A stretch of 64,000 bases of DNA from Nitrosomonadales bacterium (GTDB lineage: Bacteria; Pseudomonadota; Gammaproteobacteria; Burkholderiales; Gallionellaceae). Location: contig JACRPU010000037.1 of NCBI GenBank assembly GCA_016223025.1, positions 1 to 64,000 on the forward strand. Reading direction: 5' to 3'. This document shows positions 32,198 through 42,958 of this stretch, one piece after another (the stretch's first letter is position 1; every line of letters starts with the position of its first letter). The position numbers were made by a program, and so were the translations under genes. The notes below the pieces were generated by a model. That model ran no database searches. It was not told where the DNA came from and saw only the letters and a program-made list of their open reading frames with translations.

Positions 32198-33913
32198 TCA
32201 GGAGCCGCGGCGCATCGCGCCGCCCGCTTCCGGCGATCCGCCGCCGTGGCTGACCGGATGGGAAAGGTTCGCCGGGACGGGCAGTTTCAGCAGGCGGTAT
32301 AACTGCATCAGATTATGCCGGAACAGGCGATCGAAGCTCTCCACCGCGTGAGAGGGGTTGTAATCGCCGAACCACCAGAACCAGTCCGAGCTTTCGCACG
32401 AGGCGAGCTGTTCTTCCGCGGCTTGCCGCTCTGCCGCGTCCAGACGCCCTCCCGCCATCACCATATCGTAATTCTGTTTCGCCACGCACAAAAGATCCCA
32501 GGCGTGGTTTTTGTCGGGCGAGCCGATCCAGGTGGAAAAAGTACCGTACACCCAACTGCCCGCAACCAGTTGCGGCAATTCGCCCTCCCTGGCAAAACCC
32601 TGTCCGTCGGCGGCATCGCGCTGATCCAGATACCCGCTATAGGTTGTCGTGCGGATCTGCGGGTGAGCCTCCAGTGCGTCGTACAGGTCTTCCAGAAAAT
32701 GATGGCCGTTGTACGGATAATATTCCCATGCGTTCTCGCCATCGAGGATGACGCTGACCAGCGGCGTTTCGCCTTCGGGCGCCTGTTGCGCGATCGCTTC
32801 GATCTGGGCGACGAAGTGCAGCGCCGCGTCTTTGCCGAACCATCGGGAGTACTCGAAGCCGATCAGGTCGGACAGGTGGTCATCGCGAAAGAAACAGGGC
32901 ATGCCCTTTGCCGCGCCTTGCAGGTGATAGGGGCGATAGAGGTACTGCACGTGATCGGGCAGGGACAGGTTCGCCGCCCGCAGGCTGTTGGTCAGCACGT
33001 TTTGCCCGCTCGCGGCCCAGCGGCATTTCTGTTCTGCCAGCGCCTCCAGCAGCGCGGTGGAAACCGCGCCTTCCGCCGGCCAGACGCCCTGCGGGGGCGC
33101 ACCGAAGCGGGCCAGGTGGCTCTCCCTGGCGGATGCCAGGTGCGCCAGCACGCGCCCTTTCCCGCCGGGATAGCCGCGTGCTTGCGGCAGGCTGCTTTCC
33201 GGCGCGCTTTCCCGCGCGCTGTGCAGATCAATCAGCAGCGGCGCAAGCGGGTGGTAGTGCGGCGTGGTAGAAATTTCGATTTGCCCGCTCTCGGCCAGCA
33301 TGCGGTAACGCGGGATAATGCCGGTGATGAGCTGGCCGATCAGGTGAAACAGCCGCTTGCGGTCGGCATAATCAAACCCCCCGTCCTTGCTCATCAACCG
33401 GATGATGAAATCGTGGGTGCGGCGCACGCTTTCGCCGCACCACACCAGGTGATACCAGACCAGCAGGTCGGCCAGGTATTGCCCGGACAAATAGGCGAGG
33501 CCCTCGCTGCCGCCGGGTTCGAGCGTCTTGAACAGATCGAACAGGCGGCTGTAGGTGGGATAGGGCTCGATCATTTTATGGTGGTTGGTGCGGAAGCAAC
33601 TGCCCAACACCAGATCGCGCTCGGTTTTGCTCAGGTCGTTGAGGTTTTCGCACACCAGCAATCGCAACAACGGGTCGCGTATCTCGCCGCCGGCAAACTG
33701 CTGCGCGTAATCCTCCAGTTGATCCAGCAACACCGGCACGAAATTCACCACGGCTTTCACCTGCGGGTGCTGCTCCAGATGGTGGGCCATGTCGGTGTAA
33801 TCCTTGATGGCGTGCAGGTATACCCACGGCAGCAGGAAATCCCCCGTGGCCTGGTCGCGGTAGTCCGGCTGATGCATGTGCCAGAGGAAGACAAGATCAA
33901 CGGGTTTTGCCAT
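32198..33913 (-). CDS. Glycoside hydrolase family 57 alpha-glucan enzyme
   Basis: 571 aa. The N-terminus MAKPVDLVFLWHMHQPDYRD carries the H-x-H-Q-P motif of GH57. The region PPQGVWPAEGAVSTALLEAL holds the likely nucleophile Glu, and VSVILDGENAWEYYP the likely acid/base Asp. GH57 members include alpha-amylases, amylopullulanases and branching or 4-alpha-glucanotransferases; the ILDGENAWE form is common in amylase-like members next to glgC/malQ. It probably trims or rearranges glycogen. It lies 29 bp after glgC. Confidence 0.9.
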   Translation of the reverse strand: MAKPVDLVFLWHMHQPDYRDQATGDFLLPWVYLHAIKDYTDMAHHLEQHPQVKAVVNFVPVLLDQLEDYAQQFAGGEIRDPLLRLLVCENLNDLSKTERDLVLGSCFRTNHHKMIEPYPTYSRLFDLFKTLEPGGSEGLAYLSGQYLADLLVWYHLVWCGESVRRTHDFIIRLMSKDGGFDYADRKRLFHLIGQLITGIIPRYRMLAESGQIEISTTPHYHPLAPLLIDLHSARESAPESSLPQARGYPGGKGRVLAHLASARESHLARFGAPPQGVWPAEGAVSTALLEALAEQKCRWAASGQNVLTNSLRAANLSLPDHVQYLYRPYHLQGAAKGMPCFFRDDHLSDLIGFEYSRWFGKDAALHFVAQIEAIAQQAPEGETPLVSVILDGENAWEYYPYNGHHFLEDLYDALEAHPQIRTTTYSGYLDQRDAADGQGFAREGELPQLVAGSWVYGTFSTWIGSPDKNHAWDLLCVAKQNYDMVMAGGRLDAAERQAAEEQLASCESSDWFWWFGDYNPSHAVESFDRLFRHNLMQLYRLLKLPVPANLSHPVSHGGGSPEAGGAMRRGS

Positions 33914-33942
33914 GAAGGACTCTGCGGTGTCGCGCCGGGAGA

Positions 33943-35232
33943 TCAGCGAAGGTTGCCGTGAACATCCTGCCCCAGCATCTCCGGCGTGATGAGCGTGATG
34001 CCTTTCTCGGTCACGAAGAAGCGTTCCGCATCAACCTCGCGGTTCACCCCGGCAGTCAGGCCTTCCGGAATCGTGCAGTTCTTGTCCACCACCACGCGCT
34101 TGAGGGTGACATTGCGGGCGATCTCGACATCGGGCAGGATCACCGAATCTTCGACATGGCTGAAACTGTGGACGCGCACGTTGGAGTACAGCAGCGAGCG
34201 GCGCACGAGCGAGCCGCTGATGATGCAGCCGCCGGACACCAGCGAATCCACGGCCATGCCCCGGCGCGCGTCATCGTCGAAAACGAATTTTGCCGGGGGC
34301 AATTGCTCCTGATAGGTCCAGATCGGCCAGTCCACGTCGTACATGTTCAGGTCCGGGGTGACCTTGGTGAGTTCCATGTTCGCTTCCCAGTAGGAATCTA
34401 TGGTTCCCACGTCGCGCCAATACGGGGCACCCCCATCCATCGCCACGCAACTGTCCTTGAAGCTCTGGGCGATGACGCGGTAACCTTTGGACATCAGATG
34501 CGGGATGATGTCCTTGCCGAAGTCGTGGCTGGAATTCGGGTCGCCCGCGTCGCGCTCCAGTTGCCAGGTCAGAAAATCCGTGTTGAAAATGTAAATGCCC
34601 ATGCTGGCCAGCGCAAAGCCGGGGTTGCCGGGAATCGGTGCGGGACGTTTCGGCTTTTCGCTGAAATCTATCACCCTCGACTCCTCGTCCACGCCCATTA
34701 CGCCGAATCCCGTGGCGTCCGCGATCGGCACCTCGATGCAGGCGACGGTCATGTCGGCCCGGTTATCCACATGGCACGCCAGCATCTTGCCGTAATCCAT
34801 CTTGTAAACGTGGTCGCCGGCCAGTATCAGCACGTAATCTGGCCTGGATTCGCGCAGGATGTCCAGGTTCTGGAACACCGCGTCGGCCGTGCCCTGATAC
34901 CACGATTCCTGCACCCACTGCTGGGCGGGCAGCACGTCAATGAATTCGCCGAATTTGCCATTCAGGAAGCTCCAGCCGCGCTGGATATGCTGGATCAGGC
35001 TGTGCGATTTATACTGCGTGGCCACGCCGATGCGGCGGATGCCCGAATTGACGCAGTTCGACAGCACGAAATCAATGATGCGGAATTTCCCGCCGAACGG
35101 CACCGCCGGTTTTGCGCGCCAGTCCGTCAACTGGTGCAGGCGGCTGCCGCGCCCCCCGGCCAGCACCACGGCGTAGGTGTTTTTGGTCATCCAGCTCGCT
35201 ATGCGCGCTTGCTCGTGAACTTCGGTCGGCAT
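33943..35232 (-). CDS. glgC: Glucose-1-phosphate adenylyltransferase
   Basis: About 429 aa; makes ADP-glucose from glucose 1-phosphate and ATP, the committed step of glycogen synthesis, normally under allosteric control. Start ATG 35232 ([13 protein letters not shown]) has GGTGA 8 bases upstream; TTG 35247 is an alternative. Visible: [20 protein letters not shown] (nucleotide loop), [31 protein letters not shown] (metal/substrate Asp) and [10 protein letters not shown] (glucose-1-P site Lys). A left-handed beta-helix C-terminal domain follows. It is the first gene of the minus-strand operon, divergent from glgB. Confidence 0.95.
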   Translation of the reverse strand: MPTEVHEQARIASWMTKNTYAVVLAGGRGSRLHQLTDWRAKPAVPFGGKFRIIDFVLSNCVNSGIRRIGVATQYKSHSLIQHIQRGWSFLNGKFGEFIDVLPAQQWVQESWYQGTADAVFQNLDILRESRPDYVLILAGDHVYKMDYGKMLACHVDNRADMTVACIEVPIADATGFGVMGVDEESRVIDFSEKPKRPAPIPGNPGFALASMGIYIFNTDFLTWQLERDAGDPNSSHDFGKDIIPHLMSKGYRVIAQSFKDSCVAMDGGAPYWRDVGTIDSYWEANMELTKVTPDLNMYDVDWPIWTYQEQLPPAKFVFDDDARRGMAVDSLVSGGCIISGSLVRRSLLYSNVRVHSFSHVEDSVILPDVEIARNVTLKRVVVDKNCTIPEGLTAGVNREVDAERFFVTEKGITLITPEMLGQDVHGNLR

Positions 35233-35338
35233 GATCGTGGTCACCAAGAGATGGAGTTTCCCGCAAGGAACTCTGTATATCTTATCAGATTGCAGTTATA
35301 GTCTAACCGTAATTCAAGCCGCGACAAAACATGGGTAT

Positions 35339-37519
35339 ATGAAAAAAAATCAACGCACCAAAAACGACTCACGCGCCGATCTGCTTTTGCAGGGGCGCCT
35401 GCACGATCCCTTTTCCTACCTGGGCCTGCACCGCGAACAGGGCGGGTGCGTGGTGAGGGTGTTCCGCCCCAATGCCAGCGAAGCCGCTCTCGAAACCGCG
35501 CACGGTTTCGAGAGTCTGCAACGGGTTCACCCGGGCGGGCTGTTCGAATGGCGCGGCCCCGTCGAGCCTCTTCGCCCCTGCCGGCTCCGCCTCACGGAAG
35601 AGGGCGCGCAACGCCTGATTTATGACCCTTACGCATTCCTGCCGCAAATTTCCAGCTTCGATCTGCACCTGTTCAACGAGGGCAGGCTGCATCAGGGCTA
35701 CCGCATACTCGGCTCGCACGCGATGCGGATTGACGGAATTTCCGGCGTGCGTTTTGCCGTGTGGGCGCCGAACGCCGGGCGGGTCAGCGTGGTGGGCGAG
35801 TTCAACCGCTGGGACGGGCGCATCCACCCGATGGCGGTGCACGGTTCCAGCGGCGTGTGGGAGCTGTTCATCCCCGGCGTCGAACGGGGCGCGCTGTACA
35901 AGTACGAGATTTTCAATGTGGCCGGAATGCTGCTGACCAAGACCGACCCCTATGCCGGCGCATTTGAAATGCGCCCCGGAACCGCCGCGCGTGCCGGAGT
36001 GGAGATCGCGCACGCCTGGCAGGACGGGGAGTGGATGGCGCGGCGCGATGCCTGGGACTGGCTGCATGCCCCGCTCAACGCCTACGAGATACATGCCGGT
36101 TCGTGGAAGCGCCACCCGGATGGCAGCTTCTACACCTACCGGGAACTGGCCGAGCACCTGATTCCCCACGTCAAAGACATGGGCTATACCCACGTCGAGC
36201 TGATGCCGGTTTCGGAGCATCCGCTGGACGAATCGTGGGGCTATCAATGCACCGGTTATTTTGCCGCAACCAGCCGGTTCGGCTCCCCGGACGACTTGTG
36301 CCACTTCATAGACAGTTGCCACCAGGCGGGCATAGGCGTGCTGCTCGATTGGGTTCCGGCCCACTTTCCGCAGGATGCCTTCGCGCTGGCGCGTTTCGAT
36401 GGCACGGCGCTGTACGAACACGAGGACCCGCGCCTGGGCCTCCACCAGGACTGGGGCACGCACATTTTCAACTTTGGCCGCAACGAGGTAAAAAGTTTTC
36501 TGCTGTCGAGCGCGCATTGCTGGCTGTCGCAATATCACTTCGACGGCCTGCGCGTGGATGCGGTCGCCTCCATGCTCTACCTCGATTATTCGCGCAAGCA
36601 CGGCGAATGGCTGCCGAACAAATACGGTGGCCGCGAAAATCTGGAGGCCATTGATTTCCTGCGCGAGATGAACATCATGGTGCATGACGAATTCCCTGGG
36701 GCGCTCACCCTGGCCGAGGAATCCACGTCCTGGCCGGCCGTGTCGCGCCCGGCCTATCTCGGTGGCCTGGGTTTTTCGATAAAGTGGAACATGGGCTGGA
36801 TGAACGACACGCTCAGCTTCATGAGGCTCGATCCCATTCACCGCAGCTTCCATCTGGACAAGCTCACTTTCGGCCAACTTTACGCCTACACGGAAAATTT
36901 CATCCTGCCGTTCTCGCATGACGAGGTGGTGCATGGCAAAGGGTCGCTGTTGTCCAAAATGCCCGGCGATTCCTGGCAAAAATTTGCCAACCTGCGGCTG
37001 CTGCTGGCCTATCAAATGGCAAGCCCCGGCAAAAAACTCAACTTCATGGGCAGCGAGTTCGCCCAGGGGCGCGAGTGGGCTTCGCGCGGGGAGCTGGATT
37101 GGTGGCAGCTCGGAATCGAGCAGCATCAAGGCATCCGCAACATGGCGCGCGACCTGAACCGCCTGTATCGAGACCTGCCAGCCATGCACCAACTGGATTT
37201 CGAGCAGTCCGGTTTTGCCTGGATAGACTGCCAGGATGCGGCGCGCTCGCTGCTCTCTTTCCTGCGGCGCGGACGCGGCGGAGAAGTGGTTGTCGCCGCC
37301 TTCAACTTTACGCCGGTGCCGCACGGCCACTACCGTATCGGGCTGCCTTCCGACGGCGCCTACCGCGAAATCTTCAACAGCGATTCGCGGTATTACGGCG
37401 GCGGCAATCTCGGCAATGCGGGGGAAATCCGTGCCGAGCAAGTGCCGTGGATGGGACAACCCTGTTCCGCTGAGATACAATTGCCGCCGCTGGCCGGGAT
37501 TCTGCTGACCCCGGCTTGA
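35339..37519 (+). CDS. glgB: 1,4-alpha-glucan branching enzyme
   Basis: A 726-aa GH13 enzyme that introduces alpha-1,6 branches into glycogen. ATG 35339 ([20 protein letters not shown]) is used since earlier codons run through AT-rich promoter DNA. Two N-terminal carbohydrate modules come first ([20 protein letters not shown] is CBM48), then the (beta/alpha)8 barrel: DWVPAHFP, the nucleophile Asp in [17 protein letters not shown], Glu in [11 protein letters not shown] and [13 protein letters not shown]. It diverges from glgC across ~106 bp that must hold both promoters. No glgA or glgP is in the window. Confidence 0.96.
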   Translation: MKKNQRTKNDSRADLLLQGRLHDPFSYLGLHREQGGCVVRVFRPNASEAALETAHGFESLQRVHPGGLFEWRGPVEPLRPCRLRLTEEGAQRLIYDPYAFLPQISSFDLHLFNEGRLHQGYRILGSHAMRIDGISGVRFAVWAPNAGRVSVVGEFNRWDGRIHPMAVHGSSGVWELFIPGVERGALYKYEIFNVAGMLLTKTDPYAGAFEMRPGTAARAGVEIAHAWQDGEWMARRDAWDWLHAPLNAYEIHAGSWKRHPDGSFYTYRELAEHLIPHVKDMGYTHVELMPVSEHPLDESWGYQCTGYFAATSRFGSPDDLCHFIDSCHQAGIGVLLDWVPAHFPQDAFALARFDGTALYEHEDPRLGLHQDWGTHIFNFGRNEVKSFLLSSAHCWLSQYHFDGLRVDAVASMLYLDYSRKHGEWLPNKYGGRENLEAIDFLREMNIMVHDEFPGALTLAEESTSWPAVSRPAYLGGLGFSIKWNMGWMNDTLSFMRLDPIHRSFHLDKLTFGQLYAYTENFILPFSHDEVVHGKGSLLSKMPGDSWQKFANLRLLLAYQMASPGKKLNFMGSEFAQGREWASRGELDWWQLGIEQHQGIRNMARDLNRLYRDLPAMHQLDFEQSGFAWIDCQDAARSLLSFLRRGRGGEVVVAAFNFTPVPHGHYRIGLPSDGAYREIFNSDSRYYGGGNLGNAGEIRAEQVPWMGQPCSAEIQLPPLAGILLTPA

Positions 37520-37559
37520 CCTTACCGTATCGTATTTTCAATCAAGGAAAGGGGATACC

Positions 37560-37931
37560 ATGGTTACATCGCGTACTACAACCAGCAAAAAAACCACCGC
37601 CGCCGCAACCACAAAAAAACCGGCTCCCAAAAAAGCAGCAGCAAAACCGGCAGGAAAGAAACCTGCGGCCAAGGCGAAACCCTCCCCCGCAAAGACCGCT
37701 GCCGCTCCGGCCAGCAAGCCGGAAAAGCCGCGCCCCGCCAAAAGCGGCGCATCCGGAACCGCAGCCCCGGCAAGCGGGCGAAAACCGGTTGTCACTCCCG
37801 AAGAACGCTATCAGATGATTGCCACCGCTTCCTATTATCTTGCCGAGCGGCGCGGGTTCACCGGCGGCTACGAGATGCAGGACTGGATAACTGCCGAAGC
37901 CGAAATTGACGCAAGGCTCAAGGCTGTTTGA
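37560..37931 (+). CDS. DUF2934 protein with Lys/Ala/Pro-rich tail
   Basis: 123 aa after an AAAGGGG site, 40 bp past glgB. Residues 1-~78 are a low-complexity, histone-H1-like stretch (TTSKKTTAAATTKKPAPKKA and similar, more than 20 Lys). Residues ~80-120 form the small DUF2934 domain (EERYQMIATASYYLAERRGF, then WITAEAEIDARL). DUF2934 proteins occur often beside glycogen genes in environmental bacteria; their role is unknown. The basic tail suggests nucleic-acid or polyanion binding. Confidence 0.85.
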   Translation: MVTSRTTTSKKTTAAATTKKPAPKKAAAKPAGKKPAAKAKPSPAKTAAAPASKPEKPRPAKSGASGTAAPASGRKPVVTPEERYQMIATASYYLAERRGFTGGYEMQDWITAEAEIDARLKAV

Positions 37932-38122
37932 AGCAATCCGGGCCGACAGAACCCTGACGGCGGTTTCTTTTTCCGCTGCCCCCTCAAGAAATCCGCCGTT
38001 CCTGCCGATACTCTCCCTGGCGCAATAATTCTGCCCTTCGGATTTCGAACGGAGCAAGGTTGTTGCGCGCCACGCGATCCGGCGACGGCAACCTTATCAA
38101 TATCAATACCGAGGGCTTCATC

Positions 38123-39769
38123 ATGTCAGACTTGACCCGCTCTGCCGCCTGGCAGGCATTACAGACCCATCAGGCAACCATCGGAAAACAAACGCTGCGC
38201 GAAATGTTTCGCTCCGACCCGGCGCGCTTCGACAAATTCTCCTTGCGGCTTGACGGGTTGCTGCTGGACTACTCGAAGAATCTCGTCACGGCGGAGACGC
38301 TCGATCTGCTGCTGAAGCTGGCGCGCCAGGCAAGGCTCGAAGAGTGGGTGGCGCGCATGTACGACGGCGAGAAAATCAACGGCAGCGAAGGGCGCGCCGT
38401 GCTGCACACCGCGTTGCGCGCCCCGCGCGGCTCGCGCATCACCGTTGACGGCAGGGATGTCGTACCGGACGTGCATCGCGTGCTGGATCAGATGCGCCGG
38501 TTTTCCGATGGGGTGCGCGACGGCTCGCTGCGCGGACATACCGGCAAACCGTTCCGCGACGTGGTGAATATCGGCATCGGCGGTTCGGCACTGGGCCCGC
38601 TGATGGTCAGCGAGGCGCTCAAACCTTACGGCAGCGCACAGCTTGCGGTGCATTTCGTTTCCAACGTGGATGCGACCGATCTCGCCGAAACCACCAAACG
38701 GCTCGACCCCGAGACCACGCTGTTCATCGTCAGCTCGAAAACCTTCACCACCCAGGAAACGCTCGCCAATGCGCGCTCTGCGCGGGCCTGGCTGGTTGAT
38801 CGCCTGAAATCGGAAGAGGCTGTCGCCAGCCATTTTGCGGCAATCTCGACCAACTTCGGCGCAACCTCCCAGTTCGGAATCGCCCCCGACAACGTGTTCG
38901 AGTTCTGGGATTGGGTCGGCGGGCGCTATTCGGTGTGGTCCTCGATAGGGTTGCCGGTGGCGCTCTATATCGGCATGGATAATTTCGAGCAATTTCTTGC
39001 CGGCGCTCATGCCATGGACAGGCACTTCCGCGAGGCTCCGCTGGAGCGCAACCTGCCCGCGATCATGGGCATGCTCGGCATCTGGTACGCCGATTTTTTC
39101 GGCGCCGCCTCGAACGCCATCCTGCCTTACGATCAATACCTGCAATATTTCCCCGCCTACTTGCAGCAACTGGAAATGGAAAGCAACGGCAAGCGCGTAA
39201 ACCGCGAAGGGCAGGAGGTGGACTACGCGACGCAGATGGTGGTGTGGGGCGAGCCCGGCACCGACGGGCAGCATTCCTTCTACCAGTTGATCCACCAGGG
39301 CACGCGCCTGATCCCCGCCGATTTTCTCGCGCCGGTAATCAGCCACAACCCGATGGGCGAGCACCACGCCATGCTGCTGGCGAACTGCTTCGCGCAGACC
39401 GAGGCATTGATGCTGGGCAAAACCGGCGGGGAAGCGCGCGCCGAACTCGCGGCGCAAGGGCTCGGCGGCGAAGCGCTGGAAGCGCTGCTCCCGTACAAGG
39501 TATTTCCCGGCAACCGCCCGACCAACACGCTATTGTTCGAACGCCTCGACCCGCGCACGCTCGGAATGCTGGTCGCCCTCTACGAGCACAAAGTGTTTGT
39601 GCAGGGCGTGGTGCTCGACATCAATTCGTTCGATCAGTGGGGCGTCGAGCTCGGCAAACAGCTCGCGGGCAAATTGCTGCCGGAGCTTCAGGGAAAGCAG
39701 CCTCTGTCTTCGCACGACGCCTCGACCAATGGGCTGATCAAACATTACCTGGCGGTTTCGGGAAAATAG
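38123..39769 (+). CDS. pgi: Glucose-6-phosphate isomerase
   Basis: 548 aa, the normal length. It interconverts glucose 6-phosphate and fructose 6-phosphate and so links the glycogen genes to glycolysis. ATG 38123 ([20 protein letters not shown]) follows GAGGG. Conserved parts: [29 protein letters not shown] (phosphate loop), [16 protein letters not shown], the catalytic Glu/His region [20 protein letters not shown] and [12 protein letters not shown] with the Lys. It is the last gene of the glucan block. Confidence 0.97.
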   Translation: MSDLTRSAAWQALQTHQATIGKQTLREMFRSDPARFDKFSLRLDGLLLDYSKNLVTAETLDLLLKLARQARLEEWVARMYDGEKINGSEGRAVLHTALRAPRGSRITVDGRDVVPDVHRVLDQMRRFSDGVRDGSLRGHTGKPFRDVVNIGIGGSALGPLMVSEALKPYGSAQLAVHFVSNVDATDLAETTKRLDPETTLFIVSSKTFTTQETLANARSARAWLVDRLKSEEAVASHFAAISTNFGATSQFGIAPDNVFEFWDWVGGRYSVWSSIGLPVALYIGMDNFEQFLAGAHAMDRHFREAPLERNLPAIMGMLGIWYADFFGAASNAILPYDQYLQYFPAYLQQLEMESNGKRVNREGQEVDYATQMVVWGEPGTDGQHSFYQLIHQGTRLIPADFLAPVISHNPMGEHHAMLLANCFAQTEALMLGKTGGEARAELAAQGLGGEALEALLPYKVFPGNRPTNTLLFERLDPRTLGMLVALYEHKVFVQGVVLDINSFDQWGVELGKQLAGKLLPELQGKQPLSSHDASTNGLIKHYLAVSGK

Positions 39770-40022
39770 GACGGCCTGTCTGTCGCCCGCCTTTCGGCAG
39801 CCAGGGCAGGCGGGGTGAACCATGAGGCATACGCATACCCGCAGTTCACTCCCGCACTCACCTCCCCCGTCAATGGAGAGGGAAACTTGCAACCCCCACC
39901 ATCACCCTCAGTCAAGGGAGTTTGTAGCTAATGGGCTATCTGGGTTACTATCACGCGCCCGGTGGCGGCACGAAACCGCCGCAGGCTCATTGTCCGTTTT
40001 GTTGCACGCAGTAAACACCACC

Positions 40023-40706
40023 ATGAAGACAAGACGTTTTCCGCTCTGGCTGCTTTCCGGACTGGCCCTGCTCGTAGCGGCCGGCGCGTCCTTCGCCGCA
40101 GACTATGAAGTCCATCTCACGGAAAAAATCATCTCCAAAGCCGAGTCGAGATACGGCCGCGACGCGCGGCGCAGGCTTGCCGCCTGGGCCAGCCTGATCG
40201 CAAGCAGCAGGAACAAATCCGAGGCGGAGAAACTGAAGCTGGTCAACAGTTTCTTCAACCGCGTCCCGCACCTCTCCGACAAGGAGAACTGGGGCGTACC
40301 CCAGTACTGGGCCACGCCGGTCGAAATGCTGGCCAGCAACGGGGCCTCCTCCGAAGATTACGCGATCGGCAAATACTTCACGCTGCTGGCGCTGGGGGTA
40401 AACATGAGTTACTTGCATGTTACCTACGTCAAGGCCATGAACCTTCCCAAGGACAATCAGGCGCACATGGTGCTGACCTATTATTCGTCGCCGGATTCCA
40501 TGCCGCTGGTACTCGACAACCTGGATCCCGAGATCAAGCCGGGCAGCGCGCGCGAGGATCTGACTCCGGTATACAGTTTCAACGGCGACGGGTTATGGCT
40601 TGCCAGGGAGCGCACCGCCGGGCGCACCGCCGCTTCCGGCAACGCCAACCTGTGGGTGGAAATGAACGCCCGCATGGGCAAGGAATTCAAGGAAATACAC
40701 GAGTAA
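40023..40706 (+). CDS. LapG-like transglutaminase protein lacking the catalytic Cys
   Basis: 227 aa with a signal peptide (LLSGLALLVAAGASFAADYE), so periplasmic. It belongs to the bacterial transglutaminase-like cysteine proteinase (BTLCP) family, typified by LapG, which clips the LapA surface adhesin when c-di-GMP is low. The family catalytic segment is N-G-G-D-C-E-D; here it reads SNGASSEDYAIGKYF, with Ser110 where the Cys should be and Ser109 for the Asp. His148 (QAHMVLTYY) and Asp165 (LVLDNL) are kept. It is therefore probably proteolytically inactive. The partner LapD-like gene starts 24 bp downstream. An intact paralog lies at 43886. Confidence 0.85.
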   Translation: MKTRRFPLWLLSGLALLVAAGASFAADYEVHLTEKIISKAESRYGRDARRRLAAWASLIASSRNKSEAEKLKLVNSFFNRVPHLSDKENWGVPQYWATPVEMLASNGASSEDYAIGKYFTLLALGVNMSYLHVTYVKAMNLPKDNQAHMVLTYYSSPDSMPLVLDNLDPEIKPGSAREDLTPVYSFNGDGLWLARERTAGRTAASGNANLWVEMNARMGKEFKEIHE

Positions 40707-40730
40707 CCTCCAACTTTCAAGGAAAGCGCC

Positions 40731-42698
40731 ATGACCCTCCTCCGCCAACTGATCATCGTGATCGCCGCATTGTTCATCATCCTGTTTGCCGGGTCGGTTG
40801 CGATCAATGTTCACAACACCCGCGCCTACCTCAACAACCAGTTGAGCAGCATTTCCCAAGATACGGCGACTTCCCTCGGCCTGTCGCTGTCGCCGCACAT
40901 GGCAAAAGGCGATATGGCCATAGTCGAGAGCATGATTAACGCCGTCTCCGACAGCGGTTACTACCGGGAAGTCGCGGTAACCGATGTCGGCGGGAAAGTG
41001 CTGATCGAACGCACGCAACCTGTCGTCATCAAGGGAGTTCCTGCCTGGTTCGTCAACCGGGTTTCCCTCGAAACGCCCCACGGCGAAGCACTGATTTCGG
41101 CGGGCTGGAAACAGGCCGGCAAAATACATGTCAGCGCCAACCCAGGCTACGCCTACGCCACACTGTGGAACAACAGCGTGGCCTCCTGCTGGTGGTTCCT
41201 CGGTTTTTCCGGCCTCACCCTGTTGCTCGGCGCGATCGCGCTGCGCCAGTTGCTGCTGCCGCTGCGCGCGGTGGAAGCGCAGGCCAAGGCGATCTGCGAC
41301 CGCGAATACCCGATCCAGGAAAGGATGCCGTGGACCACCGAGCTGCGCAATGTCGTCGCTGCCATGAACCTGATGGCCGCCAAGGTCAAGGAGATGTTCA
41401 AGGAGCAGGCGGACGCCATGGAGAGGATGCGCGCCGATACTTATGTTGACCCTACCACAGGGCTGGCCAACCGCCAGTATTTCGATGTCCACCTGCACCA
41501 GATGACCAAGCCGCGGAAATTATCCGCCTCCACCACCAACGCGCTGCTGCTGGTCGAGCTGGACGAATTCAAGAGCTTCAACGAGCGCAAGGGCTATCAT
41601 GCGGGCGACGAATTGCTGCGCGGCTACGGCGCGCTGGTCGAAAAAATCTGCAAGGAAACGCCAAACCTCCAGTATCTTACCGCGCGCCTCGGCGGGGCAA
41701 ATTTCGCTGTCGCCGTCCAGGGCATAATCGAGAAAGACGCGCTCGCCCTCGCCGGGAAACTGGCCTCGTCCTTCGGCGGGCTCGCGGAAAAAGGGCTGAC
41801 AGACTCGGCCAGTATCGGCCATATCGGCGTTGCCATCCACCACGAGCAGCCCGCCGAACAACTGCTGTCGGAGGCCCAGATGGCGCTGAGGATGGCGCAG
41901 GTCAAGGGGCCGAATTCGGTGCATGCCAACGACAGCAAGACGGTTGACGAATTCGGCTCCTATTCGGAGCAGGACTGGCTGGAAATACTGGGCGACCTGC
42001 TGACCCAGCGCCGGATTGTCCTGCACCGGCAACCGTGCCTGTCCTGCAAGGATGACACCCAGGTTATCCAGTATGAAGCCCTGCTGCGCATCCGCAGCAA
42101 CGACGGCAAGATCATCCCGGCCAACGTCATCATCCCGATGGCCAAGCATCTCCATCTCACCCAGGAGATTGACAAGAATGTCGTGCTCGAAACCCTGGCC
42201 CGCCTCGAACGCCCGGAGAACAGCGGCGTGGTAATGGCGGTGAACCTGTTCCCGATGTCTATCCGGGACAGTGGTTTCGTGACCTGGCTGTGCGATGCCC
42301 TTCACCGGCACGCGAGCGCGGCGTCGCGCATCGCCTTCGAACTGGTGGAGCACGGCGCGATTGACAATCTCGATTCGCTGCGCGGATGGGTGGAGCAGAT
42401 CGCCGGCACCGGGGCCAAGACCGGCCTGGACCAGGTTGGCAAGGGGTTCCGGTCTTTCGACTACCTCAACAAGCTCAAGCTCGACTACATCAAGATTGAC
42501 GGCGGCTACGCCCGCGACATCCACAAAAACCGGGATCACCAGTTCTTCGTTGACTCCCTGGTCAAATTCGCGCACGGCCACAACATTTACGTGATCGCCG
42601 AATCGGTGGAAACCCTGGAAGAATGGAACATGCTCAAGAGCCTTCGCGTGGACGGCGTGAAGGGCTACGGCGTGAGCCAGCCGGAAAACTGGGAGTAA
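40731..42698 (+). CDS. LapD-like inner-membrane c-di-GMP receptor (degenerate GGDEF-EAL)
   Basis: 655 aa after AAGGAAA. Two membrane helices (~5-25 and ~145-170) flank a periplasmic LapD/MoxY-type domain, followed by HAMP, GGDEF and EAL domains. The GGDEF site reads RLGGANFAV, so cyclase activity is lost. The EAL domain keeps YEALLRI, but the later motifs are changed: GLDQVGKGF for D-D-F-G-x-G and AESVETLEE for A-E-G-V-E-T. It is probably a receptor rather than an enzyme. In the Lap model, c-di-GMP-bound LapD holds LapG away from its adhesin. It pairs with the Cys-less LapG just upstream. Confidence 0.88.
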   Translation: MTLLRQLIIVIAALFIILFAGSVAINVHNTRAYLNNQLSSISQDTATSLGLSLSPHMAKGDMAIVESMINAVSDSGYYREVAVTDVGGKVLIERTQPVVIKGVPAWFVNRVSLETPHGEALISAGWKQAGKIHVSANPGYAYATLWNNSVASCWWFLGFSGLTLLLGAIALRQLLLPLRAVEAQAKAICDREYPIQERMPWTTELRNVVAAMNLMAAKVKEMFKEQADAMERMRADTYVDPTTGLANRQYFDVHLHQMTKPRKLSASTTNALLLVELDEFKSFNERKGYHAGDELLRGYGALVEKICKETPNLQYLTARLGGANFAVAVQGIIEKDALALAGKLASSFGGLAEKGLTDSASIGHIGVAIHHEQPAEQLLSEAQMALRMAQVKGPNSVHANDSKTVDEFGSYSEQDWLEILGDLLTQRRIVLHRQPCLSCKDDTQVIQYEALLRIRSNDGKIIPANVIIPMAKHLHLTQEIDKNVVLETLARLERPENSGVVMAVNLFPMSIRDSGFVTWLCDALHRHASAASRIAFELVEHGAIDNLDSLRGWVEQIAGTGAKTGLDQVGKGFRSFDYLNKLKLDYIKIDGGYARDIHKNRDHQFFVDSLVKFAHGHNIYVIAESVETLEEWNMLKSLRVDGVKGYGVSQPENWE

Positions 42699-42708
42699 GG
42701 GCGCCTCT

Positions 42709-42826
42709 AACGGGCATGGCAAGTAGCCACCCCTGATTATGAAACTCGCCATGCCCGTTCCCTCACTCTACTCTCTCCCAGAGGGAGAGAGGGCGAAGCC
42801 CTCGCTGCGCGAGTTTCACGTTAAAT
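42709..42826. repeat. Composite palindromic repeat, copy C (unoccupied)
   Basis: AACGGGCATGGCAAGT ... ACTCGCCATGCCCGTT forms the first large hairpin. Then comes CTCTCTCCCAGAGGGAGAGAG, then GGGCGAAGCCC, CTCGCTGCGCGAG and TTTCACGTTAA. The CTCTCT-CCCAGAGGG part is uninterrupted here; copy E carries an insert at this point. A short hairpin ATTCCCGC/GCGGGAAT follows at ~42833, filling the gap before sapC. Confidence 0.8.
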
Positions 42827-42958
42827 TCGCCATTCCCGCGAATGCGGGAATCCAGTGCGCAGGTCGGGCAAAGCCTGTCCTGAGTTTGTCGAAGGGCGGA
42901 GCGTACACAACATTGATGCCGAACACAGTATTTGCAACGAACCATAAAGGAGATGGCA

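Noticed and set aside
35369-37480. A 703-codon open frame antisense to glgB, and similar long frames antisense to 760-2340 and 21221-23122
   Set aside because: These mirror frames arise from GC-rich codon use of the real genes. Their translations have no recognisable motifs and contradict the clear sense-strand proteins.
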